Source: Gamsiella multidivaricata
Lineage: Eukaryota; Mortierellomycota; Mortierellomycetes; Mortierellales; Mortierellaceae
Direction of reading: 5' to 3'
NCBI RefSeq assembly: GCF_025024155.1
Contig: NW_026251713.1
Location: 672,130-736,129, forward strand
DNA length: 64,000 bases
Below the pieces are notes generated by a model. It was not told the DNA's origin and did not search any database. It saw nothing but the letters and a program-made list of their open reading frames with translations. Every line of letters begins with the position of its first letter. The stretch's first letter is position 1. A program made the translations under genes and the position numbers. Shown here in pieces: positions 45,785 to 57,601 of this stretch.

Positions 45785-47138
45785 TTAAGCCTGGGCCTGG
45801 GCAACGGAGGCAGCAATGCGGTCCAAATCACGCTGACCATCGACGGTGATCTTGCGTCCACTATGATATGAAAGAAAAAACGAAAATACAATGTCAGGAA
45901 CAATGATGCCAATCCTTCGTCCCAGTATCATAGCCACTAAAAGCGTAGATGAATGGAAGATAGCGCTCCATATCGAAAACAGCAATCACGTACCCGTTCT
46001 CATCAGCCTCCAAGACGTTAATCTTCTCCAAGGCCTGAAGAACCTTGCGAGCAATGGAGCCGGAGGACTTGACGTGGTGGGAGGGGCGGGAGCCGCGGTT
46101 GACCGTGCCACCGTGGAGCTTCTTCAAAGCACCAACACCAACGCTGCGGCGGAGGTAGATGTGGCGGGCAACGGAGGCTGTGAAATATCCATGAAAAAAT
46201 ATGTACTGTTGGTTAGTCCATTGTACGCTGACACCAAAGAATGCCGAAAGAGGCGAGGTGCAATGTGTCGAGATCCTTTGGGCAGTTTCAAGATCCATGG
46301 TCGATAATTGCTCAATATCCAGCCGGTGATGTTATCCTGGGTTGCAATATCCTGAGGCGCCACCAATTGCACGGGCTTGTATTTGTTCCTGCATGGAAAC
46401 TGGGTAGTATGGTGTAATAATGTCAAAAGTAGGGTCCTTGGCGCTATTATGTCCTTCTGCTCCAATTGTCTCAAATATCATAGAGCAATTGAGGCAAAGC
46501 TTCTGCACAACTCTGATGACAACGTCCTGTTCAGGCCAGGCGGAAAAAAATAGGCAGAGTATCAAGTGTCCTGCAATAGAATCAAAGATCACATGGAGTC
46601 CTGGAAATCAACAAGAACCACAGTCTCCAGTATAGCTGGCCATCGAGATGCTGGTAGATGATGGATGTTGGTGTAATCCGTGTCCAGTTGAATCGAAGCC
46701 CTCCTGGTCGATGTCGAAAAGTTGGGATTGAGGAGCAAAAAAGTCCAGATGTATTACCGGCGCGAACATAGAACCAGTCGGGGTCATAAGGAGCCAACTC
46801 CTTGTTGGTGCCGGTCTTGACAAGGTCGACCCACTTGGGGATCTCGAGCTTGCCGGAACTATGATATGGTCGCAAAAATAAAAAAAAGTCGTCGATCAGT
46901 GCCATGGTCGCTGTTTGATGATACATTCCCCATGATCCAGACTGAATGTGAAATTCCTGTTTTCATCATTCGGCATAATCCCAGAATTCATGATTCACGT
47001 TTTGATGCTGAGCTCCATCTCTCCCGATTGTAGTTGTTGTCGTTATAAAAATACTCACCGCTTGAGGTAAGCGGCGTAGGCACGGTTGAAGTCGTGGGCG
47101 TTGATATCCTTGACGGTGACCGAGTAGAGGGCAGCCAT
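45785..47138 (-). CDS. RPS19: 40S ribosomal protein eS19
   Basis: A small-subunit ribosomal protein required for 18S rRNA 3' maturation and 40S assembly. Four exons are in phase: 47138-47059, 46858-46758, 46177-45994 and 45860-45785, giving 146 aa, the normal family length. Diagnostic sequence: [55 protein letters not shown] (spanning the intron-2 junction), [33 protein letters not shown] and GQRDLDRIA. Introns are unusually long for this window: 200, 580 and 133 nt. Both introns 1 and 3 end in the same CATATCATAG acceptor. The 580-nt intron might host an RNA, but I found no convincing C/D box pair on the coding strand. Confidence 0.96.
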
Positions 47139-48222
47139 TTTTAACGAATTGTGAAAGGGAGTTCCAAACAAACCAAAAAATGGATACGATATATTCTTCG
47201 TTATCCATCCACTTAAGGGTCCTCCATCTATTTGATGATTGGGCAAATTCTGTCAAGTCCCTACCTCCACAAACGTATGAAACGCTTCGTTTTACCAAGG
47301 TTGACCTTCCATTGATCCAATACCCGATCGATTCCTTTAAGCTGTGTCCCGCACAAATGCGACCCACTCTTTCTGTATGTGTTATAGGCTCGCAGAGACC
47401 CCTACTCATTTATTTGTGCTTATCTCCCCAATGTATGTACTCTTCGTGCCCTCAACATATGCCTCTTTTGGTTTATCTAGTCCACATCTTAATCGTTTTA
47501 GAGCTGATGATTGAGACATGCCTATTTCATGCAGTTTTCATTATAGTGGTCGTCTGGACCTTGGCAGACACACACTACCCTCGCCGGTCAATTACTCGAG
47601 CACAAGAACGCAATTGGTATATGTTCCAATAAATGACAGTTATCATATGGCTGCACGCTTCACAGTTGCTTATAAGCATGTCTGCTGCGCGTTGTCAGCA
47701 GGAAAATGCTTCTGTCCCAAACTTTGGAGACCACCCTCAGGACATACCCGGGTTCATATTAACTGCGCTGCATTATTGGTAGCTCGCATAATGATGCCGT
47801 CGTTATGATTGCATAACATCAAGCTCGGGAGAGGTTGGCCCATCGCATTCAAAAGCTTCCTATTCGTAGTGGGCCCCTCTTTACCTGACCACTTGACCTC
47901 GAAGTAGTCTTTGAAACGAATAAAGCGATTTTAATGTTGCTCGACGTGTGGTTGTAGGTCGAGGCGCTAGTGACGAAACACACGAAACATACGTGGGTTA
48001 AACCTATAGCCGTTTGTTTTGTCGAGTTTTGTATGTTCGACAGCGGTACGAGGTCCTTTGCTTCCGAGGGCTGCGAGATATAGACCTTTCTTACTTCACT
48101 GCTTTCCTCTGTTTCTTTCGTGGGTTGCACACCTTCTCTCTCCACAAATCCTCCTCGCTATATGCTCACTCCAATTGTTCATTAATTTCACACGTTGCTA
48201 CCTTCCCCTCAAGGACCCTACA
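47139..48222. other. Divergent promoter region of eS19 and MFS transporter
   Basis: No gene is supported; the right end is C/T-rich and leads into the transporter start. Confidence 0.55.
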
Positions 48223-50175
48223 ATGACTGAAAATCACGAATCTATCGAGGAACCTGCCGCGGGAGGTTCATCGACATCAAACGTCGAGACCCTAAACCGC
48301 GTTGATAGACCTCCTATAGTATCTCGCTACAGCTACGCAGAAATGGACCCGTCCATGGAGCAGAACCTGGAATACGAATTGGAGCATCAAAATAAAGAAC
48401 AGATGGCACTCGACTTGGAGATGTCCAAGGCACACAGGCCAAAGACAGAACCCCCTTCCAGGCGCTGGATTGTCCTCGCGACAGCGACTCTGGGCGCGTT
48501 ATTTGTATCGCTCCAGGGCTCAGCACTGATTGTGGCCCTACCAGACCTTATGCGGAGCCTCAATGTAAGAATCTGCGATACTAATACATTCCTATATTGA
48601 CTGCAAAAATACGTTCACACTCAATCTTTTTTTTTTTTTTGTGCCATTCAAGATCGACTTTGCCACAATTATTTGGGTGCTGTTGACATATACCCTGGCT
48701 ATTACGGCCGCAGTACCGTTCCTGGGCTACATTGGCGATGCTGGTTTGAGGGGCATTCGGTAAGCACTTGCTTTCAGTCTTCGTCTTTTTATCTTTCAAC
48801 ATCGATGGCGCGTGCTAATAGATATTGTATTCCACCGGATAGCTGCCGAATGTTCAACATTGGATTCCTCGTATTCACCCTCGGCTCCTTGCTCTGTGGT
48901 CTCGCCCAAAAGAAGAACAACGGCTACGACCTCTTGGCCTACCGCGTGGTACAGGGTCTTGGCGGCGCGCTTCTCTTCTCAAACTGTTTCGCACTTGTCG
49001 CCGACAAATTTTACGCGTACAACCAAGTCGGTCTTGCCAGTGGCATCATCAACATTGCATTCGCTGCAGGGACGATTCTGGGGCCCGTTATTGGAGGCGC
49101 TACTGTCAAGGCGAGCTGGAAGTGGGTGTTTTTCTTCAACTTGCCCTTTGGCGCTCTAGGAACGATCACTGGATTCATCTTTTGCCACGATACGGTTTAC
49201 TCGCACATCCAATACGCATCTTTTAGCAAGCTGATTCGGACCTTTGACTACATTGGATTCGTCAGTCTGACTGCGAGCATTACTCTACTGTTCGTGGTCG
49301 TTGTCAGCGCCTTGTTCCCGAACGGCAAAGTCTCAGAGAACGGATCCTTGATCGGCATGGGGGTCGCGTTAGGAATCATGTTCCTTGTCTTTCTAATCCA
49401 GGAAACTTTTGTTCGTGGAGGTAGCCGGTTTAATGCTGCTAAGGCGCCGTTTATGGATTTCAGACTCTTCACGAACTGGGTCTTCAACAACACAGTCGTC
49501 CTCGGAGGCTTGGCAGGAGGTGTTGCCAGAACCAATTTGACGTTCTCGTACATCTTCTTCTTCCAGGGTCCTTATAGCAAGAGCCCGCTGATGGCTGGTA
49601 TTCTACTGATTCCTTTTGGTCTCGGCATCATGATTGCGGGTATGCCCTCTGGCAAATTAGCCGATACGATCGGATTCCGGTACCTGTGTTTTGTCGGTCT
49701 AGCCCTCGCATCGGTCGCAACGCTGATCATGCCCATCGTGGTCAAACCAGACACCAACACTTGGTCTATCTCTGCACTCTTGCTCGTCAATGGCCTCGGC
49801 TGGGGCCTCTACTCCTCACCCTCGGCCTCAATCTCCATGCTCTGCATCCTCCCACAGCAACGATCGTCTTCGTCGTCTCTCCGTATCATGTTCACGATGA
49901 TCTCCCAAATGATCGCAATCGTCATCTGCTTCAAGGTCATCATCTCGGGTATGCCGCCCGCAGCTGTGGAGGAACTTTTCATTTATGGAGGTGGCATCGA
50001 TGCCCAATATCTGGACTCGTTCATGCATGGATGGCGCATTGTCTGTTGGGTCACTTTTACCATCACCCTGATCTGTTGTGTCTGCGCCTGGGCCCTTCCT
50101 GTCCGGCCTGTTCTTGCCACAGAAGAATCCGACTCTGAAGAGGCCAGTGTTACGGAGGCCAATACCACCAAGTAA
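48223..50175 (+). CDS. MFS transporter, 14-TM drug:H+ antiporter type
   Basis: A plasma- or vacuolar-membrane proton-coupled exporter of the major facilitator superfamily, DHA2-like. Three exons are in phase: 48223-48564, 48653-48759 and 48843-50175, giving 593 aa. About 80 hydrophilic N-terminal residues precede TM1 (WIVLATATLGALFVSL...). Family motifs: motif A equivalent GYIGDAGLRGIRCR, motif B LAYRVVQGLGGALLF, antiporter motif C FAAGTILGPVIGG. The number of hydrophobic segments and the last helix (VTFTITLICCVCAWAL) suit 14 TM. The C-terminal tail is acidic (ATEESDSEEASVTE). The substrate cannot be inferred. Start ATG follows a pyrimidine-rich leader in context CTACAATGAC. Confidence 0.92.
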
Positions 50176-50214
50176 ACAGGATAGACTTGACAGAGAGATG
50201 TGTTAGTTAATCAG

Positions 50215-50599
50215 TTAATGAAGTGAATGCATTCCGCTTGTGTTTATTACGAAATTTGGGTTTGCAGGACTAGCAGCATGCTGATGCTGAACCGGAAAAG
50301 AACATATGATGACTAAGCTGATGACGGTGGACTTGTATTCGGGACCGGTCCTGTTGCCGGTCTTGTCTAGGATCTCAGTTACTAGTTCTGCCAGCTGCAG
50401 ATCGGTCCAGAAAATCATTTGAATCAAAACTGCGCCGATGAAGACGGAACAGAGAATAGCCGCTCAACTGATCTTCTAGATTTCGCGCATTCAGATTGAC
50501 GGGCTTAGTGGCAGAAGCCGCCTCACAGATAGAGAGTACGAGTGAGAAGATGGCGGGCACCAAGGTAGCCGTGACAGAATGGATCGCAGGAGATTTCAT
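50215..50599 (-). CDS. Possible small secreted or membrane protein
   Basis: The minus-strand ATG at 50599 opens MKSPAIHSVTATLVPAIF, with a hydrophobic core and an AxA-like EAASA site, i.e. a plausible signal peptide. The frame runs 74 codons to 50375. A second minus-strand frame overlapping its end encodes a hydrophobic stretch (AAILCSVFIGAVLIQMIF) and continues to 50215. The two could be joined by a small intron or a frameshift near 50460, but I cannot fix a junction. No family is recognised. Confidence 0.3.
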
Positions 50600-51430
50600 G
50601 GTGAATAAAGACTGGAGAACAGATCGGATATTAGGATGAGTTGAAAAAACAAAAAAATAAAAATAAAAAGTGAGAGATAAAGCTGAAAGAGATTACGAGT
50701 TTTTGTTGCTGGAACGGTCTCTTAGTCAAGACCAAGTACGGAAATCTGCAGTCGCTCTTCGTCTTAGTATCGGTACTTTTTCAACGCTTCGCTACTCCTC
50801 GTCAAATTTGGGCCTAAACACAGGCAACAATATGGTAGCTCCGTGCTTGAGCTATACTAATTTATGGTTAAGGCCGGCAGCCAAAGAAGGCCGACTTTTC
50901 AGGCGCAGTACTTGCTTTTACTGCAGTGCCTATTTTCTCATTTGGACTATCTCAAAAAAAACGCTGTCCGTGGCCAATATGACAGACCTGGCCCTAGGCT
51001 CCTGCATACACAAGCTCAAGGTACTCGACATGATCTGCATGGCACACCACGCGAATTCATTTAAATACCATCAAGGCTCTATAGGTGACCCATAATTGTT
51101 CCCGTTACGAACCAACAAGGGCTCAGATGATGGCGCTGCACTCCTAGGAAGCCACTCGTAATAGCTGAATATATATAACGAGGCATTTGCCTAAACACTT
51201 TGCAAACCATGCAAGTCTTCATGTAGTTTTCGTGTCGTTCAGGTTACTGGGAACTACATATACAATGTTTATAACTCAAAAAAAAAAAAAAAAACGTTGT
51301 GCTTATAAAAGACGCAGTGTACCTCGGAGTAAACAGATTGATATCCTATCCCGCTCACAGAGACTTCCTCCCTTCTCTGTCTTTGCGGTCGCAGTCTCAA
51401 CCGTACCTGCGCCCATAACCTCGTCCAGTG
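50600..51430. other. Intergenic, no supported gene
   Basis: Short frames only; an A16 run at 51278-51294. The right end is the upstream flank of the Val/Ala/Asp-rich coding blocks. Confidence 0.5.
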
Positions 51431-51431
51431 A

Positions 51432-52174
51432 CATGATCGAGTCCCTGACAGGCGCTCCCCTCTCTCAAACATCGCCGACTCGTCCCTTTCGCCGGAGTCT
51501 GCCCACAACAAAGACCATGCACCATCCCTTCCGGTTCTTATTAAGAAGCGAAACGGAAGCCACATCGATATGGTGATCAACGCAACCGTGGACGTCAACA
51601 CCAAGATCGTCGCCGGGGCTCTCCTTGACCTGAAACTCAATCTCCACTCCGATACCCACACCGAAATTAAGGTCCCCGCCTCTGGCCTGATCACCACCAA
51701 AGCCGATGTCCTCATCCCCGACCTGTCGATCCGTGTCGACGCCGAGACCCGCTCTGCGATCAGTACCAAGGCTGATACAGATGCCAAAGTCCTTGTCCTG
51801 GACAGGACCCAATAATACGCACGTATAATCGTTTTTAAGTACTGCGGCCAAGAGGCGAAGCACCTATATATACGTCGCCGCGCCAGGCATATTATCTCAG
51901 ATGTAGAGGTTCTCGTCAGAGCTGACGTGGTGCACCTGTTTATCACGCTCAAGGCCAATCTAATGACCTATGTCCGTCTGCATGTCGCGCTTCTGGTCCG
52001 TGATCTGGGCGTGAACTTGTTCCTAGAGCAGGTCCATGTTCAGGCTACGGTCGATGCTGCAGCAGAGCTCGATGTTCATCTGAATATGTGCTCGCATGTC
52101 ATTGTCAAAGGCTTGCGTGCCACCGTCTTGACTAAAGCTGTGGCCCTCGTCAGAGCCATCTGCTCGGAACCGTA
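51432..52174 (+). CDS. Val/Ala/Asp-rich protein, unresolved or broken gene
   Basis: Two plus-strand blocks have clear coding composition (third-position C/G, alternating hydrophobic/polar residues). Block 1 (open from 51432, with ATG 51570 to TAA 51815) reads MVINATVDVNTKIVAGALLD, then HTEIKVPASGL and KADVLIPDLSIRVDAE. Block 2 (about 51902-52174) reads DVEVLVRADVVHLFITLKA, then HVQATVDAAAELDVHLNM, and ends AICSEP. They could be joined by an intron from an A|GTACCA site at 51764 to the CTCAG at 51901, which keeps the phase, but the donor is weak. Otherwise the TAA at 51813 is a real break and this is a pseudogene. The repeated V-x-A-x-V/D-V pattern suggests a beta-rich repeat protein. No family is recognised. 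Confidence 0.45.
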
Positions 52175-52405
52175 ATAGATCCTTCTTCCTGCATGCCCTT
52201 CTACTATTGGGTTCATTTCATTGGAATAAATATATATTCGTCTTCTCATCGCATTGATTTATTCATTTATATGTTTATCTCGGTCTCGCCAGGGTTCGCA
52301 GTGGAAATGGATTTTGAGGTTGCTGGTTTAGGTATACGAGTACTGAAATCAGAAGCGGGGGACAGTTGCATGAGAGATGCAGGGCAAATATGTGCGTCCA
52401 GTTGT

Positions 52406-55004
52406 TCACCATCCCTTCCTGAGGCATACAGATGGCATAACTGCAGGGCGACGTTCATCTAGCCATTTTTCATCATCATCCTGCACCTCGCGCTGCAGCT
52501 TCTCAGTCATCCAACTGTGAAAAATCGAAGAATGGTTAGTGCTGCTACGATATCATTGCACACTTTCATAAACCATTGGACTCGACGTACATGATGATGC
52601 CGCCATCGTCGGAGCAGGAGGCCATCATTCCAGGCTGGCGTGGGTGGGCGTCCGTGCATCCTACGTGCATCGTGTGCTCTTCCAAAACTGTGACGAGCTC
52701 TCCAGATCTGAGATCCCAGTAATGTAGCTTGCCATTTTCAGACCCAGTACACACCAATTCCTCATTTGGCCCTGCAAATGTGGGGAATATCGTAAAGTCC
52801 TCATGCGCAAATGACTCAGCTTCAAAGGTCCTTACAAGCGTCATCGTCTTTAGGTTGTACAAAGCAACACACGGTGTGCCATTGAGGGTCTATAAGATAC
52901 ATGGACCATCGATAGTGATTCTGGTTACTATGAATGGCATGAAACGTATGCACGCCCTTCGTGAACAAATACTTCTTCTGTGGGATGTTGACGTTACCTC
53001 ATTTGTGAGAAGTGCATAGGCGCCATCCTTTGAGATTGCGGCGCCTAACAACGTGGCAAACGTGTACGAGATTTCCAATGACCTAATCAAAGGTAACGGC
53101 ATGGGGGTTATTTAGTACCTTGTTAAGCAAAACGAAGTACATTGGCAGCCAAGAAATCAGCAGTATCATCTACCTTTTGGAAAATTCTCCCATATCGAAT
53201 GAGATGATCTCTAGGGTTCTGGCGTTTGTGACAACAGCAAAGTCGTCCGTGCCAGGAATCAACTTTGCTTGACACGCTGCAAACCTCTCCTCGGCGCGAT
53301 ACTCGCGCAAAATCTTCCCTTGCACATTCTGGAGATTGTAGATTGAATGTTAATACTTTAAAACAAGTATACCACCAGCATGAGTCGTTTCGATCGTATG
53401 TCCAAAAAGCAACGTCGAATTCTTTTGAGCTGCACTTACCCAGACGCAATAGAGTCCATTCTGAAGGGCTGTCATGAACCGCTCGGAGTCAGAAAACCAA
53501 GACACGGCGGTCACCGGGATGTTAAGAGCCTCAGCTTGATAGCTCCTTTTGAACACAGTTTCCCCTGTCTGTACATTTCCAAAGGGCAGCAATGAGGACA
53601 GAAATGAGGGTGGCGCTCTTTTTGGAGTCGCGCTTGATGATCGTTCTAGACTCTGCACACAAACGAACGCGTACCTCGATATCAAGGAGATATAGTTCAC
53701 ATTTGAACTGAGGACGATGATAGTCCAAGCCAAGGTTCGCGACCATGTACCTACTATTCGGAGACCATTCAGCATAAACAATTGATCGATCGAAAGTGAA
53801 GGTCTTGGCGACGCTCGGTTCTAGACTCTAAATAAAAGACAGCGTCAGATGCAAGAGCCGTGGACGCAATACTTTTGGACATGAGATGCTTGCTCAATAT
53901 GGATGTGAATAAGGACGGTTGCTGTAACTATGGATTGCAAAGAGGAGCAGTTGTTCGTGCTGAAAGGAGCTCAATGCCGCATTTGGTATGTCCTTCATCT
54001 CGACGCATTGACCATTGCCCGAATAGGCAGGTCTTTTGGAACGTTGATTCGCTGCGCCGAAAGCGCGTCTGTGCTACTTACTATCCGTAGGAAATCTGCG
54101 CAGAAAATAAAAATGAAAACGGGGATGGACGTACCATAATGTTCTTCCAAATATGGATGACTTGGTCAAGACCGATTGACGCCATGTATTCGCCTGAAGG
54201 CGAAAAGCGCACGTACCAGCACTCATCGAAATGATGATTGATTCGTCGCCGCACCATCCTTGGGACCAGACTCCGCATATGCGCCATGCGCTCGCTATCA
54301 CAAAGATTCTCAACGCCGTTCGCAACCGCAACACCATCCTTGTCCTCTCGATCTATGTCGTTTTCGAGATCATTTTTGATGGTCTTGTGCTCCCATCCAT
54401 CATTATCGTTGTCCTTGAGGATCTTGGAGGCATTGCTGCAGCTGTGCGGGGCCAGAGAAATGTTGGTATCACTCATGCTCCGATTCATCTCATACGGAAG
54501 ACATGCTTTCCTCCAGCCATCAATTCCCTCTTTAAGCTTCTGAGAGGAAGACCGCTCACAGGAGGTACAAGGACAAACAGAGGAAGGGTCACTGCAAGAC
54601 GACGATGAGGTTGGTGACACTAAGTCCGCTACGCCACTATGATAATTGCTCAGTTCTGGAAAGTGCATCCACAGATATGTTTGTCGGCTATCGTATCCCT
54701 TGGGACCTGAGAAGATTGAGTACTTATCAGACTCGAGACTTGGGACGCTGGAGATGATACTGCGTCGAGAGTCATACTCCAATCGGTCGGATGGACGGAG
54801 ACGATTACGACGGGCAATATGCGCTTGTGAAAATAGATATGCCAGAGCCTTGTCTAGACCTTCGTCGTCGTTTTGGTCATCATAGGACGAATCACTGCCT
54901 GTCAAGACCATGGAGTACGGATTGATCCTGGGTTGCCTAATAGTGGCTCTTGTCGGAGAAAGAGATACCCTGCGCGGAGGAGGATGGAGCGATGGAACAT
55001 ACAT
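52406..55004 (-). CDS. WD40 protein related to WDR26/GID7
   Basis: Beta-propeller protein whose C-terminal blades resemble WDR26/Gid7, the substrate-recruiting scaffold of the GID/CTLH ubiquitin ligase. Exon 1 is 55004-54135 (290 codons): a disordered, Ser-rich and acidic N-terminal region, then the first blade (WYVRFSPSGEYMASIGLD, VIHIWKNIM). Later coding blocks lie at about 53830-53675 (IVYAEWSPNSRYMVANLG), 53650-53440 (VTAVSWFSDSERFMTALQNG), 53340-53170 and 53100-53000. The last blade (52890-52590) has LVCTGSENGKLHYWDLRSGE and MMASCSDDGGIIMY. The final exon ends at 52408 after WMTEKLQREVQDDDEKW. I see no LisH/CTLH motif, so it may be a propeller-only relative. Junctions between 54135 and 53830 are unresolved. 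Confidence 0.7.
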
Positions 55005-55255
55005 TATGGTGACGGCTGTGAGAAAATGGATAAGGCGGATGAAAGAAGAAACGAGAGAATGAGGAACGAAAGATGATGATCTGTTGCTTCTTTATGTCTT
55101 TTCAAGTGCCACCATCTCCTCGATATTTGTCAGTGCTATATCCCCATCCTCTTTACATGCCAAATGGACACATGCGACCTTGATCCACCAATTCTATAGA
55201 GCGATCTCTTATTCTTGCCTTCTGCGCAGATGGAGTCCGCATTTATTCAGCAAAG

Positions 55256-55294
<39 letters not shown>

Positions 55295-55633
55295 CGAGGA
55301 GAGACGAACCATATAGTCTAATGAAGATTGTTGCCTTGGCGGTAGTTCATTTGTGCACAGGCGCCACCTTCCCTTGATATATCTATTTTTCCTCTTGTTT
55401 GAAATCTTTATGGCCAGTGTCCATGGTTGGTATCGTTCATGCAACAGCACCACCTTGTCTATTTCTGCTGTCGGGTCGTTCGCATGAACGATTGTGTCTA
55501 TAGAAAAGCGACAAAGTAAAGAGACTTTTCGCTGTGTCCATGAAGAATTGGATATGAGTTATTAAATAACCCGTTTTTATTTTCGTCAGTCAAACTTGAG
55601 GTCAAGCCCTATGGCGCAACAAAATTGGCTCAC
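55005..55633. other. Intergenic with T33 homopolymer
   Basis: Upstream region of the WD40 gene and 3' flank of the sugar transporter. It contains an uninterrupted T33 at 55259-55291. No gene is supported. Confidence 0.6.
55259..55291 (+). repeat. Poly(T) run, 33 nt
   Basis: T33 followed by AATCGAGG, the second longest homopolymer of the window. Confidence 0.9.
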
Positions 55634-57262
55634 TCAGTGAACATGCGATGATTGCCAGGATCGTGCTACTTCATCGGGGGTCTTGCCCTTGGTCTCGGGG
55701 ACGAGCTTATTCATGGCAACCGACAGGCCCATCAGCAGCACGAAAAATAGATAGAAGACGTTACCGCCCCACCACTCCTGTAGCTTCAAGAACATGACCG
55801 ATACCACAAAGTTGGTCACAAAGTTGACAGACAGTGCAAATGCTGACGCACTGGCCACAGCAGTTGTATCGACCAACTCTGGGATGATCAGGAACGGAAT
55901 GGGGCCCAAGCCAATCGCAAACGACGCCACAAACGCGATGATCGAAAATGCAGAGAGAAGCGGGACCTCATAGTTGAGCGAGCCCGCCAAGAGGAAAGAA
56001 CTGATGGCCATGGAGATGCTCGAGGTCAAGAGTAAGCTACGACGTGGGGCCCTGTCCATCAGATAGGCTGCAATCACGGTCATGATGATGTTGACAATCG
56101 AGATGTACACCGTAATCATAGCGCCGGACGAAGGCAGGATCTGCGACATAATCGCCGTAGAGTAAAAAATAACGCCATTGATTCCTGAGAGTTGCTGAGA
56201 CAGTTGAATCAAGAGCAACAGGATGACTGGACGGCGGTAACGCGGCATGGACACAAATTCAGCGACGGTGATGCCGCGTCCAGAATTGAGTGCATTGAAA
56301 GTCTTTTGTTGCAGGGGTTGATGTCCCTCTTCTTCGATTCCTGCGCCTCCGACCAACAATGCGTCGCTAGAGTCGTTCAATAGCGGACTCGAACCAGAAT
56401 GGCCTTCCTCTTCAGCCACGACTGCGCGGTCATCTTGTCGGGTCCAGTCTCGAATTTCCTTGGCCACATCTTGTCGTCCGCGGAGAATCTGGAGGGCACG
56501 CTTGGCCTTAGCGGACCCACCGGGTTGTAGTGCCAGGTAGCGGGGTGACTCCACACAGAAGGGGAGCAAAAAAATTTGAAGGAAGGAAATCGCTGCGCCG
56601 GTCAAGAGGATGACGCGCCATCCAGTTGGTGTCGAGAAGTAAAGGCCGAGGATTTGCGCGAAAAAAATTCCCACAACGATCCCCAATTGATTCATCACAC
56701 CTATCAAGGTGGGCAAGGTACTCTGTATTAGTAAAAAGCTCTGCAAGACCATTCGATAGCATCCTGACGTCTTACCAAGGGATCCACGGAGTTCAGGCGG
56801 CGAGACTTCAGCCAGGTACATGGGCACAATCACCGTCACGGCACCACAGCCAACACCGATTAGGAACCGGCCTACAAGCATTCCCGTGTACGTCGAAGCA
56901 CAGCCGATGACTACGGAGCCGACCAGAAGCGATGCATTGTTTATCATAAGCGCGTTTCGCCGACCAAAACGATCCGCCAGTCGGGACCCGACCAGCATTG
57001 CGCCTAGTAGGCCACCTAGCGTCAGCGTGGCGACCAGGACAGACCACTCCGAGTTGCTCATAGGGATGCATGTTGGCAAGGATCCGCCGGGCTCAATCCA
57101 GTCGTTGAGGTGTGCTCCATTTGTCGAAGGGTTCGGGTATAGAGGTTCGGGACAGGTGGTGATGACCTCTTGGGGTGAGTTGAGCTCACCAATATGATAA
57201 CCATACTGGAATGAGCCTAGAACAATCGACAGGGCGTTGAGGAGGAGTGCTGGTGTCGCCAT
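55634..57262 (-). CDS. MFS sugar transporter (hexose/GLUT type)
   Basis: A 12-TM sugar:H+ symporter or facilitator. I use the ATG at 57262 (MATPALLLNALSIVLGSFQYG), just ahead of TM1; an upstream in-frame ATG at 57400 adds 46 basic residues unlike the family. Signatures: GSRLADRFGRRNALM, GRFLIGVGCGAVTVIVP followed by MYLAEVSPPELRGSLG, VESPRYLAL, QLSQQLSGINGVIFYSTAI (hexose-binding QQxSG), LMDRAPRRSLLL, GLGPIPFLIIPEL and the closing LVPETKGKTPDE. A 75-nt intron (56775-56701, GTAAGA donor, TACTAAT branch-like, GATAG acceptor) is inferred because family homologues read RGSLGVMNQLGIVVG across it; the spliced product is 517 aa. The intron has no stop and is a multiple of three, so retention would insert 25 residues between TM4 and TM5. 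The exact sugar is unknown. Confidence 0.92.
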   Translation of the reverse strand: MATPALLLNALSIVLGSFQYGYHIGELNSPQEVITTCPEPLYPNPSTNGAHLNDWIEPGGSLPTCIPMSNSEWSVLVATLTLGGLLGAMLVGSRLADRFGRRNALMINNASLLVGSVVIGCASTYTGMLVGRFLIGVGCGAVTVIVPMYLAEVSPPELRGSLGKTSGCYRMVLQSFLLIQSTLPTLIGVMNQLGIVVGIFFAQILGLYFSTPTGWRVILLTGAAISFLQIFLLPFCVESPRYLALQPGGSAKAKRALQILRGRQDVAKEIRDWTRQDDRAVVAEEEGHSGSSPLLNDSSDALLVGGAGIEEEGHQPLQQKTFNALNSGRGITVAEFVSMPRYRRPVILLLLIQLSQQLSGINGVIFYSTAIMSQILPSSGAMITVYISIVNIIMTVIAAYLMDRAPRRSLLLTSSISMAISSFLLAGSLNYEVPLLSAFSIIAFVASFAIGLGPIPFLIIPELVDTTAVASASAFALSVNFVTNFVVSVMFLKLQEWWGGNVFYLFFVLLMGLSVAMNKLVPETKGKTPDEVARSWQSSHVH

Positions 57263-57601
57263 GGCGTTTCGCAGCTGAGCGTTCTTGTGTCGCTTACTTC
57301 GTGAATGTTCTCGAGCTCTCCGCAAACAAGGAGGAGTTGAATCAAGGTTGAAATGGAGGTCGAAGGTCGATGGATGAGAGAGGATGAGTCGAACAGACAA
57401 GTGCAGGCGGAGAACAAAATCAACGTGTGAATTCGACCCCCCTCTTTTTTTTTCCTCATTGGTGCCCTCCTATGATACCAAGAGACACCACGCGATGGAT
57501 AGCGCGTCAATGGTGGACACAATTCCTGCCGACATTCGGTAAGGAGGAAAATGTGTGTATTTTTGATGATAATAAAAGGAACTATAGCAGTTGGATACGC
57601 T
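57263..57601. other. Short intergenic spacer
   Basis: A 339-bp promoter region of the sugar transporter and 3' flank of the succinyl-CoA ligase gene. No further gene is seen. Confidence 0.55.

Noticed and set aside
46178..46757. snoRNA in the long eS19 intron
   Set aside because: A TGATGA occurs only on the antisense strand, and no C/D pair with closing stem was found on the coding strand.
51269..51958. 229-codon minus-strand frame over the Val/Ala/Asp-rich blocks
   Set aside because: Arg/Ser/Leu-rich and ends in poly-Phe from an A-tract; codon third-position bias favours the plus strand.
56380..56400. B-box-like GGTTCGAGTCC on the minus strand
   Set aside because: Lies inside the sugar transporter coding sequence; no tRNA fold around it.
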